Assembly (NCBI RefSeq): GCF_014200175.1
Contig: NZ_JACHBD010000001.1
Span: 1-64,000 of the forward strand
DNA from: Rhizobium lentis
GTDB lineage: Bacteria > Pseudomonadota > Alphaproteobacteria > Rhizobiales > Rhizobiaceae
DNA length: 64,000 bases
Reading direction: 5' to 3'
Below, in pieces: positions 9,740-19,094 of the stretch (the stretch's first letter is position 1; each line of letters opens with the position of its first letter). Both the position numbers and the translations under genes were made by a program. A model generated the notes under the pieces. It was not told where the DNA came from. It saw only the letters and a list, made by a program, of their open reading frames with translations, and did not search any database.

Positions 9740-9767
9740 TTGCCAAGCGCCGCGCCCACCGGATAAT
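9740..9767 (+). promoter_or_regulatory. Predicted promoter of the gcv operon
   Basis: TTGCCA (9740-9745) and GATAAT (9762-9767), separated by 16 bases, lie just before the first glycine aptamer. This places transcription start near 9774, the expected position for a riboswitch leader. Confidence 0.45.
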
Positions 9768-9783
9768 TGCGGCCTACCCTGTT

Positions 9784-9945
9784 GGGAGAATCCGGTGCTT
9801 TCGCCACCGGTGCCGAAGGAGCAACCGCCCCGGAAACTCTCAGGCCAAAGGACCAGCAAGGGGCAGACGGAACTCTGGAGAGAAGCGTTCTCGAAACGCT
9901 CGCCGAAGGGATAACAATCTCAGGCGTCAAGGACAGAGGGGGCTC
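9784..9945 (+). promoter_or_regulatory. Tandem glycine riboswitch
   Basis: Two consecutive glycine aptamers can be read. The first runs from GGGAGA (9784) through GCCGAAGGAGCAA (about 9812-9824) and CTCTCAGGCCAAAGGACC (9837-9853) to ACTCTGGAGAGA. A short linker leads to the second, with CGCCGAAGGGATAACAA and ATCTCAGG, then GGACAGAGG. These are the conserved core blocks of the gcvT motif. Glycine binding turns on the downstream glycine cleavage genes in most species. The control step (transcription or translation) cannot be decided from sequence. Confidence 0.95.
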
Positions 9946-10022
9946 AGGAGAGAAGTGCGCAGCCGCGCCTTCAGATTTGAGCCCGCGCCTTCGCAACAAG
10001 GCGCAAACCCCGGAGGCGTCGT

Positions 10023-11159
10023 TTGGACGATACTGCTGCCCTGAAGAAAACCCCGCTGCATGCCCTGCATCTTTCGCTCGGCGCCCGCATGGTGCCGTTC
10101 GCAGGCTACGCCATGCCGGTGCAATATCCCGCGGGCGTGATGAAGGAACATCTTCATACCCGCACCGAGGCCGGCCTCTTCGACGTCTCCCACATGGGCC
10201 AAGTCATCGTGAAGGCCAAGTCGGGCAGCTATGAGGATGCGGCGCTGGCGCTCGAGAGCCTAGTGCCGGTCGACATCCTCGGGCTCCCGGAAGGCCGCCA
10301 GCGCTACGGCTTCTTCACCGACGACACCGGCGGCATTCTTGACGATCTGATGATCGCCCATCTCGACGACCACCTTTTCGTCGTCGTCAACGCCGCCTGC
10401 AAGGAAGCCGACCTCGCCCATCTGCAGGCCCATATCGGCGACCAGTGCGACATCACCCTCCTGAACCGCGCCTTGATCGCGCTGCAAGGGCCGCGCGCGG
10501 TCGAGGTTCTCGCCGAACTCTGGGCCGATGTCGCGGCGATGAAATTCATGGATGTGCGCCACTGCCGCCTGCATGACGTTTCCTGTCTGGTCTCGCGCTC
10601 CGGCTATAGCGGCGAGGACGGCTTCGAGATCTCCGTCCCGGTGGACAAGGCCGAGGATGTCACCATGCGGTTGCTCGAACATCCCGACGTCCAGGCGATC
10701 GGTCTCGGCGCCCGCGATTCGCTGCGCCTGGAAGCCGGCCTCTGCCTTTATGGCAACGATATCGACACGACCACCTCGCCCGTCGAGGCAGCGCTGGAAT
10801 GGGCGATGCAGAAGGCGCGGCGCGCAGGCGGTGCACGCGCCGGCGGTTTTCCCGGCTCCGGCCGCATTCTCTCCGAACTCGAAAACGGCGCCGTCCGCCG
10901 CCGCGTCGGCCTGAAGCCGGAAGGCAAGGCGCCGGTGCGCGGCCATGCCAGGCTCTATGCCGATGCCGAGGGCCAGACCGAAATCGGCGAAGTCACCTCG
11001 GGCGGCTTCGGCCCCAGCGTCGATGGCCCCGTCGCCATGGGCTACGTGCCGGTCTCTCATGCTGCGGCCGGCACGCTCATCTACGCGGAAGTGCGGGGCA
11101 AGTATCTGCCCGTCACCGTCAGCGCCCTGCCCTTCATCACACCGACCTACAAACGATAA
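10023..11159 (+). CDS. gcvT: Glycine cleavage system T protein (aminomethyltransferase)
   Basis: A 378-residue folate-dependent enzyme. It takes the aminomethyl group from lipoylated GcvH and forms methylene-tetrahydrofolate plus ammonia. Recognisable blocks are [13 protein letters not shown] near the N-terminus, [22 protein letters not shown] and [21 protein letters not shown]. The start is TTG at 10023, set by GGAGG at 10012-10016 with six-base spacing. It is the first gene behind the glycine riboswitch; gcvH follows after 23 bases. Confidence 0.95.
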   Translation: MDDTAALKKTPLHALHLSLGARMVPFAGYAMPVQYPAGVMKEHLHTRTEAGLFDVSHMGQVIVKAKSGSYEDAALALESLVPVDILGLPEGRQRYGFFTDDTGGILDDLMIAHLDDHLFVVVNAACKEADLAHLQAHIGDQCDITLLNRALIALQGPRAVEVLAELWADVAAMKFMDVRHCRLHDVSCLVSRSGYSGEDGFEISVPVDKAEDVTMRLLEHPDVQAIGLGARDSLRLEAGLCLYGNDIDTTTSPVEAALEWAMQKARRAGGARAGGFPGSGRILSELENGAVRRRVGLKPEGKAPVRGHARLYADAEGQTEIGEVTSGGFGPSVDGPVAMGYVPVSHAAAGTLIYAEVRGKYLPVTVSALPFITPTYKR

Positions 11160-11182
11160 AGCTTTTCCAGAGAGGACGACCA

Positions 11183-11545
11183 ATGCTGAAATTTACTGAA
11201 GAACACGAATGGCTGAAGATCGAAGGCGACGTCGCGACGGTCGGCATCACCAATTATGCCGTCGATCAGCTCGGCGACCTAGTTTTCGTCGAACTGCCGG
11301 AAGTCGGCGCGACCTTCTCGAAGAACGGCAATGCCGCGACCGTCGAATCGGTCAAGGCCGCTTCGGACGTCTATTGTCCGCTTGACGGTGAGATCACCGA
11401 GGTCAATCCGGCCATCGTTGCCGATCCGTCACTGGTCAATTCCGATCCTCAAGGCGCCGGCTGGTTCTTCAAGCTGAAGCTTGCCAATCCCGCGGAAGCC
11501 GATGGCCTGCTCGATGAGGTGGCCTATAAGGAGCTCACCGCGTAA
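11183..11545 (+). CDS. gcvH: Glycine cleavage system H protein (lipoyl carrier)
   Basis: A 120-residue lipoyl-domain protein starting [15 protein letters not shown]. The lipoylated lysine is Lys58 in [13 protein letters not shown]. It shuttles the aminomethyl intermediate between the P, T and L proteins. The ATG at 11183 is supported by AGAGGA upstream; the longer open frame before it is read-through over gcvT. Its stop overlaps the gcvP start by one base (TAATG). Confidence 0.97.
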   Translation: MLKFTEEHEWLKIEGDVATVGITNYAVDQLGDLVFVELPEVGATFSKNGNAATVESVKAASDVYCPLDGEITEVNPAIVADPSLVNSDPQGAGWFFKLKLANPAEADGLLDEVAYKELTA

Positions 11546-14409
11546 TGACGACGCCAACCGAATTCCAGTTCACCGATTATCAGCCCTACGATTTCGCCAA
11601 TCGCCGCCATATCGGCCCCTCGCCGGCCGAGATGGCCGACATGCTGAAGGTGATCGGTTATAACAGCCTCGACGGGCTGATCGACGCGACGCTGCCGCCC
11701 TCCATCCGCCAGAAGGCGCTGCTCGTCTGGGGCGCGCCGATGACCGAGCGCGAGGCGCTCGACAAGCTGCGCGAGACCGCAAACAAGAACAAGGTGCTCG
11801 TTTCGCTAATCGGCCAGGGCTACTACGGCACGATCACGCCGCCGGTCATCCAGCGCAACATCCTGGAGAATCCCGCCTGGTACACGGCTTACACGCCCTA
11901 TCAGCCTGAGATAAGCCAGGGCCGTTTGGAAGCGCTCTTGAACTACCAGACGATGATCTCAGACCTGACCGGCCTCGACGTCGCCAACGCCTCGCTGCTC
12001 GACGAGGCGACCGCCGCTGCCGAAGGCATGGCAATGGCCGAGCGCGTCTCCAAGTCGAAGGCGAAGGCTTTCTTCGTCGATGCCGACTGCCATCCGCAGA
12101 CTATCGCCCTGATCCGCACGCGCGCCGAACCGCTCGGCTGGAGCGTCATCGTCGGCAATCCCTTCACCGATCTCGATGCCGTCGATGTCTTCGGCGCGAT
12201 CTTTCAGTATCCCGGCACGCACGGCCACGTCCATGATTTCACCGGCCTGATCGCACGCCTGCACCAGGCCGGCGCCATCGCCGTGGTCGCAGCCGACATC
12301 CTGGCGCTGACGCTGTTGAAATCACCGGGCGAGATGGGCGCCGACATCGCGATCGGCTCCTCGCAGCGCTTCGGCGTTCCCGTCGGCTACGGCGGTCCGC
12401 ATGCCGCGTATATGGCGGTCAAGGATGCCATCAAGCGCTCGATGCCCGGCCGCCTTGTCGGCGTTTCCGTGGATGCCCGCGGCAACCGCGCCTATCGCCT
12501 GTCGCTGCAGACCCGCGAACAGCATATCCGTCGTGAGAAGGCGACGTCGAACATCTGCACAGCCCAGGTGCTGCTTGCCGTCATGGCCTCGATGTATGCC
12601 GTCTTCCATGGCCCCAAGGGTATTAAGGCGATCGCCCAGCAGGTGCACCAGAAGGCCGTGCTGATGGCCAAGGGGCTGGAAAAGCTCGGCTACAAGGTCG
12701 AGCCGGAAAGTTTCTTCGACACAATCACCGTCGATGTCGGCCACATGCAGGGCCTCATCCTGCGCGCAGCCGTCGCCGAAGGCGTCAATCTGCGCAAGGT
12801 CGGTGAAACACAGATCGGCATGAGCCTCGACGAGCGCACGCGCCCCGCCACCCTCGAAGCCGTCTGGCGCGCCTTCGGCGGGAATTTCACCATTGCCGAT
12901 TTCGAGCCCTCCTACCGGCTGCCGAAGGGTCTGCTCAGGACCAGCGACTACCTCACCCATCCGATCTTCCACATGAACCGCGCCGAAAGCGAGATGACGC
13001 GTTACATCCGCCGGCTCTCCGACCGGGATCTGGCCCTTGACCGCTCGATGATCCCGCTCGGCTCCTGCACGATGAAGCTCAATGCGACCGCGGAAATGCT
13101 GCCGATCACCTGGCCGGAATTTTCCGACATCCATCCCTTCGTGCCGGCAGACCAGGCGCTCGGCTATCGCGAGATGCTCGACGACCTGACGGAAAAGCTC
13201 TGCGTCGTCACCGGCTACGATGCCTTCTCGATGCAGCCGAATTCCGGCGCTCAAGGCGAATATGCCGGCCTGCTGACCATCCGCAACTACCACATCGCCA
13301 ATGGCGAGGCTCATCGCGACGTTTGCCTGATCCCAACCTCGGCGCACGGTACCAATCCGGCTTCGGCCCAGATGGTCGGCATGAAGGTGGTCGTCGTCAA
13401 GGTGCGCGAGAATGGCGACATCGACATGGAAGACTTCCGTGCGAAGGCAGAAGAGCATGCGGCAAATCTTTCCTGCTGCATGATCACCTACCCCTCGACG
13501 CACGGCGTGTTCGAGGAAACGGTCAAGGAGATCTGCGAACTGGTGCACAAACACGGCGGCCAGGTCTATCTCGACGGCGCCAACATGAACGCCATGGTCG
13601 GCCTGTCCCGCCCTGGTGACATCGGCTCCGACGTGTCCCACCTGAACCTGCACAAGACCTTCTGCATCCCGCATGGCGGCGGCGGCCCCGGCATGGGCCC
13701 GATCGGCGTCAAGGCGCATCTGGCGCCCCACCTGCCCGGCCATCCCGAGACCGACGGCCGTCCCGGCGCGGTGTCTGCGGCAGCCTTCGGCTCGGCTTCG
13801 ATCCTGCCGATCTCCTGGAGCTACTGCCTGATGATGGGCGGCGAAGGCCTGACGCAAGCGACTAAGGTGGCGATCCTCAACGCCAACTACATCGCCGCCC
13901 GGCTGAAGGGCGCCTATGACGTGCTCTACAAGTCGAAGACCGGCCGCGTGGCGCATGAATGCATCATCGACACCCGGCCGCTGGTCGACAGCGCGGGCGT
14001 CACCGTCGACGACGTCGCCAAGCGGCTGATCGACTGCGGCTTCCATGCGCCGACCATGAGCTGGCCGGTGGCTGGCACGCTGATGATCGAGCCGACGGAA
14101 AGCGAGCCCAAGGCCGAGCTCGACCGTTTCTGCGAGGCGATGCTGGCGATCCGTGAGGAAGCCCGCGCCATCGAGGACGGCCGCATGGACAAGGTCAACA
14201 ACCCGCTGAAGAACGCCCCGCACACGGTGGAAGACCTTGTCGGCGAATGGGATCGGCCTTACAGCCGGGAACAGGCCTGCTTCCCGCCCGGCGCCTTCCG
14301 CGTCGACAAATACTGGTCCCCGGTCAACCGCGTCGACAATGTCTACGGTGACCGCAACCTCATCTGCACCTGCCCGCCGGTGGAAAGCTACGCCGAGGCT
14401 GCGGAATAA
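11545..14409 (+). CDS. gcvP: Glycine dehydrogenase (decarboxylating), P protein
   Basis: A 954-residue PLP enzyme of the long single-chain type. It decarboxylates glycine and passes the aminomethyl group to GcvH. The PLP lysine is Lys704 in [20 protein letters not shown], the invariant GcvP signature; the non-catalytic first half has its own fold. The chain ends with [12 protein letters not shown]. Coupled to gcvH by TAATG and closed by a hairpin terminator. The L protein (Lpd) is not in the operon, as is usual because it is shared with other complexes. Confidence 0.97.
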   Translation: MTTPTEFQFTDYQPYDFANRRHIGPSPAEMADMLKVIGYNSLDGLIDATLPPSIRQKALLVWGAPMTEREALDKLRETANKNKVLVSLIGQGYYGTITPPVIQRNILENPAWYTAYTPYQPEISQGRLEALLNYQTMISDLTGLDVANASLLDEATAAAEGMAMAERVSKSKAKAFFVDADCHPQTIALIRTRAEPLGWSVIVGNPFTDLDAVDVFGAIFQYPGTHGHVHDFTGLIARLHQAGAIAVVAADILALTLLKSPGEMGADIAIGSSQRFGVPVGYGGPHAAYMAVKDAIKRSMPGRLVGVSVDARGNRAYRLSLQTREQHIRREKATSNICTAQVLLAVMASMYAVFHGPKGIKAIAQQVHQKAVLMAKGLEKLGYKVEPESFFDTITVDVGHMQGLILRAAVAEGVNLRKVGETQIGMSLDERTRPATLEAVWRAFGGNFTIADFEPSYRLPKGLLRTSDYLTHPIFHMNRAESEMTRYIRRLSDRDLALDRSMIPLGSCTMKLNATAEMLPITWPEFSDIHPFVPADQALGYREMLDDLTEKLCVVTGYDAFSMQPNSGAQGEYAGLLTIRNYHIANGEAHRDVCLIPTSAHGTNPASAQMVGMKVVVVKVRENGDIDMEDFRAKAEEHAANLSCCMITYPSTHGVFEETVKEICELVHKHGGQVYLDGANMNAMVGLSRPGDIGSDVSHLNLHKTFCIPHGGGGPGMGPIGVKAHLAPHLPGHPETDGRPGAVSAAAFGSASILPISWSYCLMMGGEGLTQATKVAILNANYIAARLKGAYDVLYKSKTGRVAHECIIDTRPLVDSAGVTVDDVAKRLIDCGFHAPTMSWPVAGTLMIEPTESEPKAELDRFCEAMLAIREEARAIEDGRMDKVNNPLKNAPHTVEDLVGEWDRPYSREQACFPPGAFRVDKYWSPVNRVDNVYGDRNLICTCPPVESYAEAAE

Positions 14410-14423
14410 CAGCAATTGTACAG

Positions 14424-14448
14424 GCCCTCCCGCGCTGTTCGGGAGGGC
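14424..14448 (+). terminator. Terminator of the gcv operon
   Basis: A 9-bp stem GCCCTCCCG/CGGGAGGGC with a 7-base loop lies 15 bases after the gcvP stop. No T run follows, so efficiency is uncertain. Confidence 0.6.
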
Positions 14449-14616
14449 TAACACCTCGCCTTGCGCAGGTGGCAACCGGCGCAATGAACCCATGCACCTT
14501 TCGCGGCATTGGATTCAAATTTAACCTTTCTTAGCAAGTCTCTGTTAGCAATTCCAATGGGCGGTTTTCCTTGCCGGAAACGTCGCCGTCGATCTTGGTT
14601 TTGCGTGCAGGTTCTT

Positions 14617-15657
14617 ATGCGTTCATCGGCTGTATCAGCAATTCTCCTCGCCGCCGTAATCCTGTCGGGATGCTCCACAAGCTCTGGCGCCGAAGACGTG
14701 CTCACCCCTGTGCCGTCGAAAGAAACCACCAACGCCATCGCGAAGCCGACCGGTCCGATACCGGCCGCCACCGTTGGCGACGCCGCCCCGCAGGCAAGCC
14801 CGCGACAGGAAGCATTGAGCTGGACGGGACAGGTTCCGGAACCTCAGGCGTTGGTGCCGGCGGAGAGACCGGTCGGCATGCCGATGCCGACCGAAAGGCC
14901 GGTTGCAATGTTGATGCCTGCCAATCCGGGGATCGACCCGGATGTCAGCCCGAAACCACCGACACGCTCGCGAATCTATAGCCATCGATTCCGCGACGCC
15001 AAACCGATCAACTTCGGTTCGACTTCACCTCGAAAGCTTGCCGTGCATGGGGTCGACGTCTCGCGCTGGCAGGGCGAGATCGATTGGGACACGCTGCGGC
15101 AGCAGGGGGCGAACTTCGTCTACATCAAGGCGACCGACGGCGGCGATCACCTCGATCCGATGTTCAGGAAGAACTGGCGCCGGGCCAAGGAAGCCGGCTT
15201 GAAACACGGCGCTTACCACTTCTTTTACTGGTGCCGGACCGCAGGCGAACAGGCCGACTGGTTCATCCGCAACGTGCCGAGAGAAGCAAACGCGCTTCCG
15301 CCCGTGATCGACGTTGAATGGAACGGAGAATCGAGCTGCAAGAGGCGGATTTCCCCCGCCCGCGTCCGGGAAAAGATGCAGGTGTTCATGGACAAGCTGG
15401 AGCGTCATTACGGCCAGCGCCCGATCATCTACACGGCGCCGGATTTCTACCGCGACAATTTGAAGGGCCAGATGCTCGACTATCCCTTCTGGCTGCGCTC
15501 AGTGGCCGCCCACCCCTCTAAGGTCTATCCGGGCCGCAAGTGGGTTTTCTGGCAATATTCCGGCTCTGGCCTCTCCGACGGTGTCGACGGCAAGATCGAT
15601 CTCAACGTCTTCAACGGCAGCGAAAGCGATTGGCACGATTGGGTGGCATCGCGATAG
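14617..15657 (+). CDS. Glycoside hydrolase family 25 lysozyme-like lipoprotein
   Basis: A 346-residue predicted lipoprotein. The signal peptide ends at ILLAAVILSGC, a canonical lipobox. A Pro/Thr-rich spacer follows, with the near-repeated motif RPVGMPMPTE/RPVAMLMPAN. The C-terminal 210 residues are a GH25 domain: GVDVSRWQGEIDWD, VYIKATDG, HGAYHFF, PPVIDVEWNG and FWQYSGSG. GH25 enzymes cut peptidoglycan between MurNAc and GlcNAc. The ATG at 14617 starts the signal peptide; a longer frame from 14509 would bury it. The lipid anchor suggests outer-membrane attachment and a cell-wall remodelling role. Confidence 0.88.
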   Translation: MRSSAVSAILLAAVILSGCSTSSGAEDVLTPVPSKETTNAIAKPTGPIPAATVGDAAPQASPRQEALSWTGQVPEPQALVPAERPVGMPMPTERPVAMLMPANPGIDPDVSPKPPTRSRIYSHRFRDAKPINFGSTSPRKLAVHGVDVSRWQGEIDWDTLRQQGANFVYIKATDGGDHLDPMFRKNWRRAKEAGLKHGAYHFFYWCRTAGEQADWFIRNVPREANALPPVIDVEWNGESSCKRRISPARVREKMQVFMDKLERHYGQRPIIYTAPDFYRDNLKGQMLDYPFWLRSVAAHPSKVYPGRKWVFWQYSGSGLSDGVDGKIDLNVFNGSESDWHDWVASR

Positions 15658-15761
15658 TGATGAGTTCTTGTGCCAATCCGGAACAACGGAACGGCAGACG
15701 TGCGTTCGATAGATCTTTGCTAACGCAACGCCTTCAGCATTCTCTAAAAGTTGGGAGGTAA

Positions 15762-16097
15762 ATGGGATCATCCAGTTCCGGGGAACAACTGATGAGCATA
15801 TCGGGCATCACGAACATTGCTCTTTCGGGCATGCGGGCGCAGACGACGCGGATCGGCGCGATCGCCAACAATGTCGCCAACGGCAGCACATCAGATTACG
15901 CCAGGCTGAACACCAGCCTTACGACTGTCGCATCAGGCGGCGTCCAGGCGACAGTCAGCCCGACGGCGTCGGATGTCGACCCGGCCACCGAACTGACCGA
16001 TCTCATCGAGGCCGCACAGGCCTATAAGGCGAACGCCGTGGTCTTCGAGACCGGCGCGGATATGTGGGAAATGCTGATGAGCATTAAGCGCGACTGA
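15762..16097 (+). CDS. Short flagellar basal-body rod-like protein
   Basis: A protein of 111 residues (101 if it begins at the internal ATG 15792). The N-terminal part, SISGITNIALSGMRAQ followed by IGAIANNVANGST, matches the rod/hook N-terminal helix found in FlgB, FlgC and FlgG. The C-terminal part (LIEAAQAYKANAVVFETGADMWEML) matches the rod C-terminal helix. The central domain of true rod proteins is missing and no flagellar genes are nearby. GGGAGG precedes ATG 15762 with only three bases of spacing, while family starts favour 15792. Function unknown. Confidence 0.75.
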   Translation: MGSSSSGEQLMSISGITNIALSGMRAQTTRIGAIANNVANGSTSDYARLNTSLTTVASGGVQATVSPTASDVDPATELTDLIEAAQAYKANAVVFETGADMWEMLMSIKRD

Positions 16098-16248
16098 GTG
16101 CGATTCTCGAAGTCGTCGCGCTGTTGTAATTCCACTTGGATCAGACCTATGTCGATCTGCCGACTGCCTCGACCGTCGCGAAATCAGCCGCTCTGTGAGC
16201 AGAATTGCCCTGTAGGGGCTCATACATCATCTCAGGAAAGAATTCCGC

Positions 16249-16872
16249 TTGCGCCGTATTACCTTATCAATTCTTCTGAATTTTGTCCTGATAACCAATG
16301 CTGGCGCCAGCGACGACCTTTCCGGTGTTTGGCGTGACCTGTTCACACGCTGTCGAACTGCCGTGGAGACAGGCAAAGACTTTGATGCAACAGGATTACG
16401 CGACCTTGGGCGTGACGTCAGGACGGTGGCCCCGGTGACCGCTTCCGGGGTACCCTTTCCACTTCTGCCTGGGTACAAAATGGCTGAACAGCGCTGGGAG
16501 GTTCCCCGAGCTCGTTTCGTCGTCGTGGAAACCGAATATCCACCCGATCATGGCAAATCGAGACGTTCGTGTAAACTCGAACTCGCTCAGGGAGCAAAGC
16601 CGATCTCGGTGGACGAGGAAAACCACTTGAGGACGGCATTTCTCGCGGAGCGAGATCAACTCCACGGCACTGGGCGCTACGAGCGCTGGAATCCGGACCC
16701 CATATTTTCCACTAACCTTGGTGTTCGGTTAGCCGAAAAAAATCCCTCCGGCTGCCGCGTCGTCTCTACTATGCAAATCGAGACACGATCCCAATCGCTA
16801 TCGTTTTTCGCGACAGGTACCGCTGAGCAAGACGCAGCCTGTGGTGCAGCGCCTCGTTTTGCGCATCCATAA
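16249..16872 (+). CDS. Exported orphan protein
   Basis: A 207-residue protein with a clear signal peptide (RRITLSILLNFVLITNAGAS, cleavage after about residue 21). The mature part contains four cysteines, among them RSCKLEL and GCRVVSTMQIE. No domain is recognised. The start is TTG at 16249 behind AGGAAAG. The coding sequence is visibly less GC-rich than its neighbours, with codons such as TTA, ATA and TCA, suggesting recent acquisition. It is convergent with the suf operon. Confidence 0.6.
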   Translation: MRRITLSILLNFVLITNAGASDDLSGVWRDLFTRCRTAVETGKDFDATGLRDLGRDVRTVAPVTASGVPFPLLPGYKMAEQRWEVPRARFVVVETEYPPDHGKSRRSCKLELAQGAKPISVDEENHLRTAFLAERDQLHGTGRYERWNPDPIFSTNLGVRLAEKNPSGCRVVSTMQIETRSQSLSFFATGTAEQDAACGAAPRFAHP

Positions 16873-16958
16873 AACAGGACCCGGTGATCTCGACGAAGCC
16901 AAACCGGCTTCATCAGCAACGCTTAGCGGTAATTTCAGCCAGCCCCATGCGAACGGCG

Positions 16959-17351
16959 TCAAGAATGCGCCGGCTCGCTTTGGCGCTGCGCGGCAAGGGC
17001 CGCGAGATCGGCGGGTTTCAGCTCGACTGATTCGCCGCAGCCGCAGGCCGATGTCTGGTTCGGGTTGGTGAAGGTGAAGCCGGAGCGCAGCGTCGTCTGC
17101 TCGAAGCCCATTTCGGTGCCGAGAAGATAGAGCACGGCCGATGGCTCGACCCAGACCCTCGCGCCATCGCGCTCGATCAGGTCGTCCTTAGCATTGGGCT
17201 CGGTCACCAGATCGATGGTATATTCCATCCCGGCGCAGCCGCCCTTCTTGATGCCGACGCGAACGCCTTTGGCTTCCGGGCCGGAATTTTCGACGATCGC
17301 CTTGACGCGGGCCGCGGCCCCTTCCGTCATGCTCATCACTGCAAAGCCCAT
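16959..17351 (-). CDS. sufA: Iron-sulphur carrier SufA (HesB/IscA family)
   Basis: A 130-residue A-type carrier with the three conserved cysteines, Cys39 (KKGGCAG) and Cys103/Cys105 (SACGCGES). It accepts Fe-S clusters from the SufBCD scaffold and passes them to target proteins. The start at 17351 is favoured because AAGGAG lies nine bases upstream; an in-frame ATG at 17372 would include that Shine-Dalgarno sequence in the coding region. It is the last gene of the suf operon, about 96 bases after sufT. Confidence 0.94.
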   Translation of the reverse strand: MGFAVMSMTEGAAARVKAIVENSGPEAKGVRVGIKKGGCAGMEYTIDLVTEPNAKDDLIERDGARVWVEPSAVLYLLGTEMGFEQTTLRSGFTFTNPNQTSACGCGESVELKPADLAALAAQRQSEPAHS

Positions 17352-17447
17352 CGGCTTCATCTCCTTCCGCAACCGGGGTCAAGATCCGGTGCTTCGTGAT
17401 TCAAATGTAGTCGCCGCACGTAAACGGATCAATACCACGGTACGGTA

Positions 17448-17837
17448 TCAGTACCAGCCAACTGCGACCTGCGCCTCTTCGGACATGCGATCCGGCGTCC
17501 ACGGCGGATCGAAGGTCATTTCAACCTCGACACCCGACACGCCTTCGACGGCGCCCACGGCGTTTTCCACCCAGCCCGGCATCTCGCCTGCGACCGGGCA
17601 GCCGGGAGCGGTGAGCGTCATCATGATCTTCACCATCCTGTCGTCCTCGATGTCGATCTTGTAGATCAGACCGAGTTCGAAGATGTCGGCGGGAATTTCC
17701 GGGTCGTAGACCGTCTTCAGCGCGCCGATGACGTCGTCGCTCAGCCTTGCCAACTCATCGGCCGGGATGCTGGAATGCACGATGCCTTCGCGCACATCGA
17801 TCTTCTGTTCGCTTTCGTCCAGGCTCATCACGGACAC
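17448..17837 (-). CDS. sufT: SUF system assembly protein SufT (DUF59/MIP18 family)
   Basis: A 129-residue DUF59 protein: VIGALKTVYDPEIPADIFELGLIY, a central MMTLTAPGCPVAGEMP with the conserved Cys, and a C-terminal VEMTFDPPWTPDRMS. Proteins of this family help mature Fe-S proteins. In rhizobia this gene has been called sufX. It starts three bases after the sufS1 stop, so translation is likely coupled. ATG 17828 is an alternative start. Confidence 0.92.
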   Translation of the reverse strand: MSVMSLDESEQKIDVREGIVHSSIPADELARLSDDVIGALKTVYDPEIPADIFELGLIYKIDIEDDRMVKIMMTLTAPGCPVAGEMPGWVENAVGAVEGVSGVEVEMTFDPPWTPDRMSEEAQVAVGWY

Positions 17838-17840
17838 TCC

Positions 17841-19082
17841 TCAAGCAAAGAACTTGCGCGCATGTTCAAGCGCATCGGCCAGGGCATCGACCTCGGCGCG
17901 GGTATTGTACATGCCGAAAGATGCACGGCATGTGGCGGTGACGCCGAAGCGTTTCAAGAGCGGCATGGCGCAATGCGTGCCGGCGCGCACCGCAATGCCC
18001 TGCCGGTCGATCACCATCGACACGTCGTGGGCGTGGATGCCGGCAAGCTCGAAGGAAAAGATACTGCCCTTGTCGGGCGCCGTGCCGAACACGCGCAGCG
18101 AATTGACCGATTTCAGCCGCTCGACCGCGTAAGCGGCAAGATCGGCCTCATGGCGGGCGATCGCCTCGCGGCCGACCTTCTCCATATAGTCGAGCGCATA
18201 ACCGAGCCCGATCGCCTGGACGATCGGCGGCGTGCCGGCTTCGAAGCGATGCGGCGGATCGTTGTAGGTGACCGCATCCTCGGCAACCTCGAAAATCATC
18301 TCGCCGCCGCCCTGGAAGGGGCGCATCTCGAAAAGCCGCTCCTTCTTGCCGTAGAGCACGCCGATACCCGACGGGCCGTAGAGCTTGTGGCCGGTCATGA
18401 CGTACCAGTCGCAATCGATATCCTGCACGTCGACCGGGAGATGCACGGCGCCCTGGCTGCCGTCGATCAAGACCGGAATGCCGCGTTCATGCGCGATGCG
18501 GCAGACCTCTTTGACCGGAACGATCGTGCCGAGCGCATTCGACATATGGGTGATGGCGACGAGCTTGGTGCGTTCCGTCAGGCTCTTCTCGAAATCCTCA
18601 ATATGAAAGGCGCCCTCGTCGTCCACCGGCACCCAGACCAGTTTGGCGCCCTGCCGCTCGCGAATGAAATGCCAGGGCACGATATTGGAGTGGTGCTCCA
18701 TGATCGTCAGGACGATCTCGTCACCTTCGCCGAGCTGGGGCATGCCCCAGCCATAGGCGACGGTGTTGATCGCTTCGGTCGAATTCTTGGTGAAGACGAT
18801 ATCGTTGACCGAAGGGGCGTTGAGGAAACGGCGGACCTTTTCGCGCGCCGCCTCATAGGCATCGGTCGCGGCATTGGAGAGATAATGTAGGCCGCGGTGC
18901 ACATTGGCATATTCATGGGCGTAGGCATGCGAGATCGCATCGATCACCGACTGCGGCTTCTGGGCGGAGGCGCCGTTGTCGAGATAGACCAGCGGCTTGC
19001 CGTGCACCTTCTCCGCCAGGATCGGAAAATCCCGGCGGATGGATTCGACGTCGTATTGCGTGGCCGGCACGATCTTGTCCAT
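17841..19082 (-). CDS. sufS: Cysteine desulfurase SufS (group II)
   Basis: A 413-residue PLP enzyme that removes sulphur from cysteine for Fe-S cluster assembly. The PLP lysine is Lys233 (TGHKLYGPSGIG) and the persulphide cysteine is Cys371 (RAGTHCAMPLL), the short-loop group II arrangement. Group II enzymes normally need a SufE or SufU partner, and none is seen in this operon. It follows sufD by 12 bases and is the second desulfurase of the operon (sufS1). Confidence 0.95.
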   Translation of the reverse strand: MDKIVPATQYDVESIRRDFPILAEKVHGKPLVYLDNGASAQKPQSVIDAISHAYAHEYANVHRGLHYLSNAATDAYEAAREKVRRFLNAPSVNDIVFTKNSTEAINTVAYGWGMPQLGEGDEIVLTIMEHHSNIVPWHFIRERQGAKLVWVPVDDEGAFHIEDFEKSLTERTKLVAITHMSNALGTIVPVKEVCRIAHERGIPVLIDGSQGAVHLPVDVQDIDCDWYVMTGHKLYGPSGIGVLYGKKERLFEMRPFQGGGEMIFEVAEDAVTYNDPPHRFEAGTPPIVQAIGLGYALDYMEKVGREAIARHEADLAAYAVERLKSVNSLRVFGTAPDKGSIFSFELAGIHAHDVSMVIDRQGIAVRAGTHCAMPLLKRFGVTATCRASFGMYNTRAEVDALADALEHARKFFA

Positions 19083-19094
19083 TGCTATATCCGA

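Noticed and set aside
12322..14493. Very long open frame on the minus strand opposite gcvP (723 residues)
   Set aside because: It mirrors gcvP, has no recognisable domain and has the Arg/Ala/His-rich make-up typical of antisense frames in GC-rich genes.
16895..16911. Hairpin GAAGCC/GGCTTC after sufA as the suf terminator
   Set aside because: Only a 6-bp stem without a T run on the minus strand; too weak to call.
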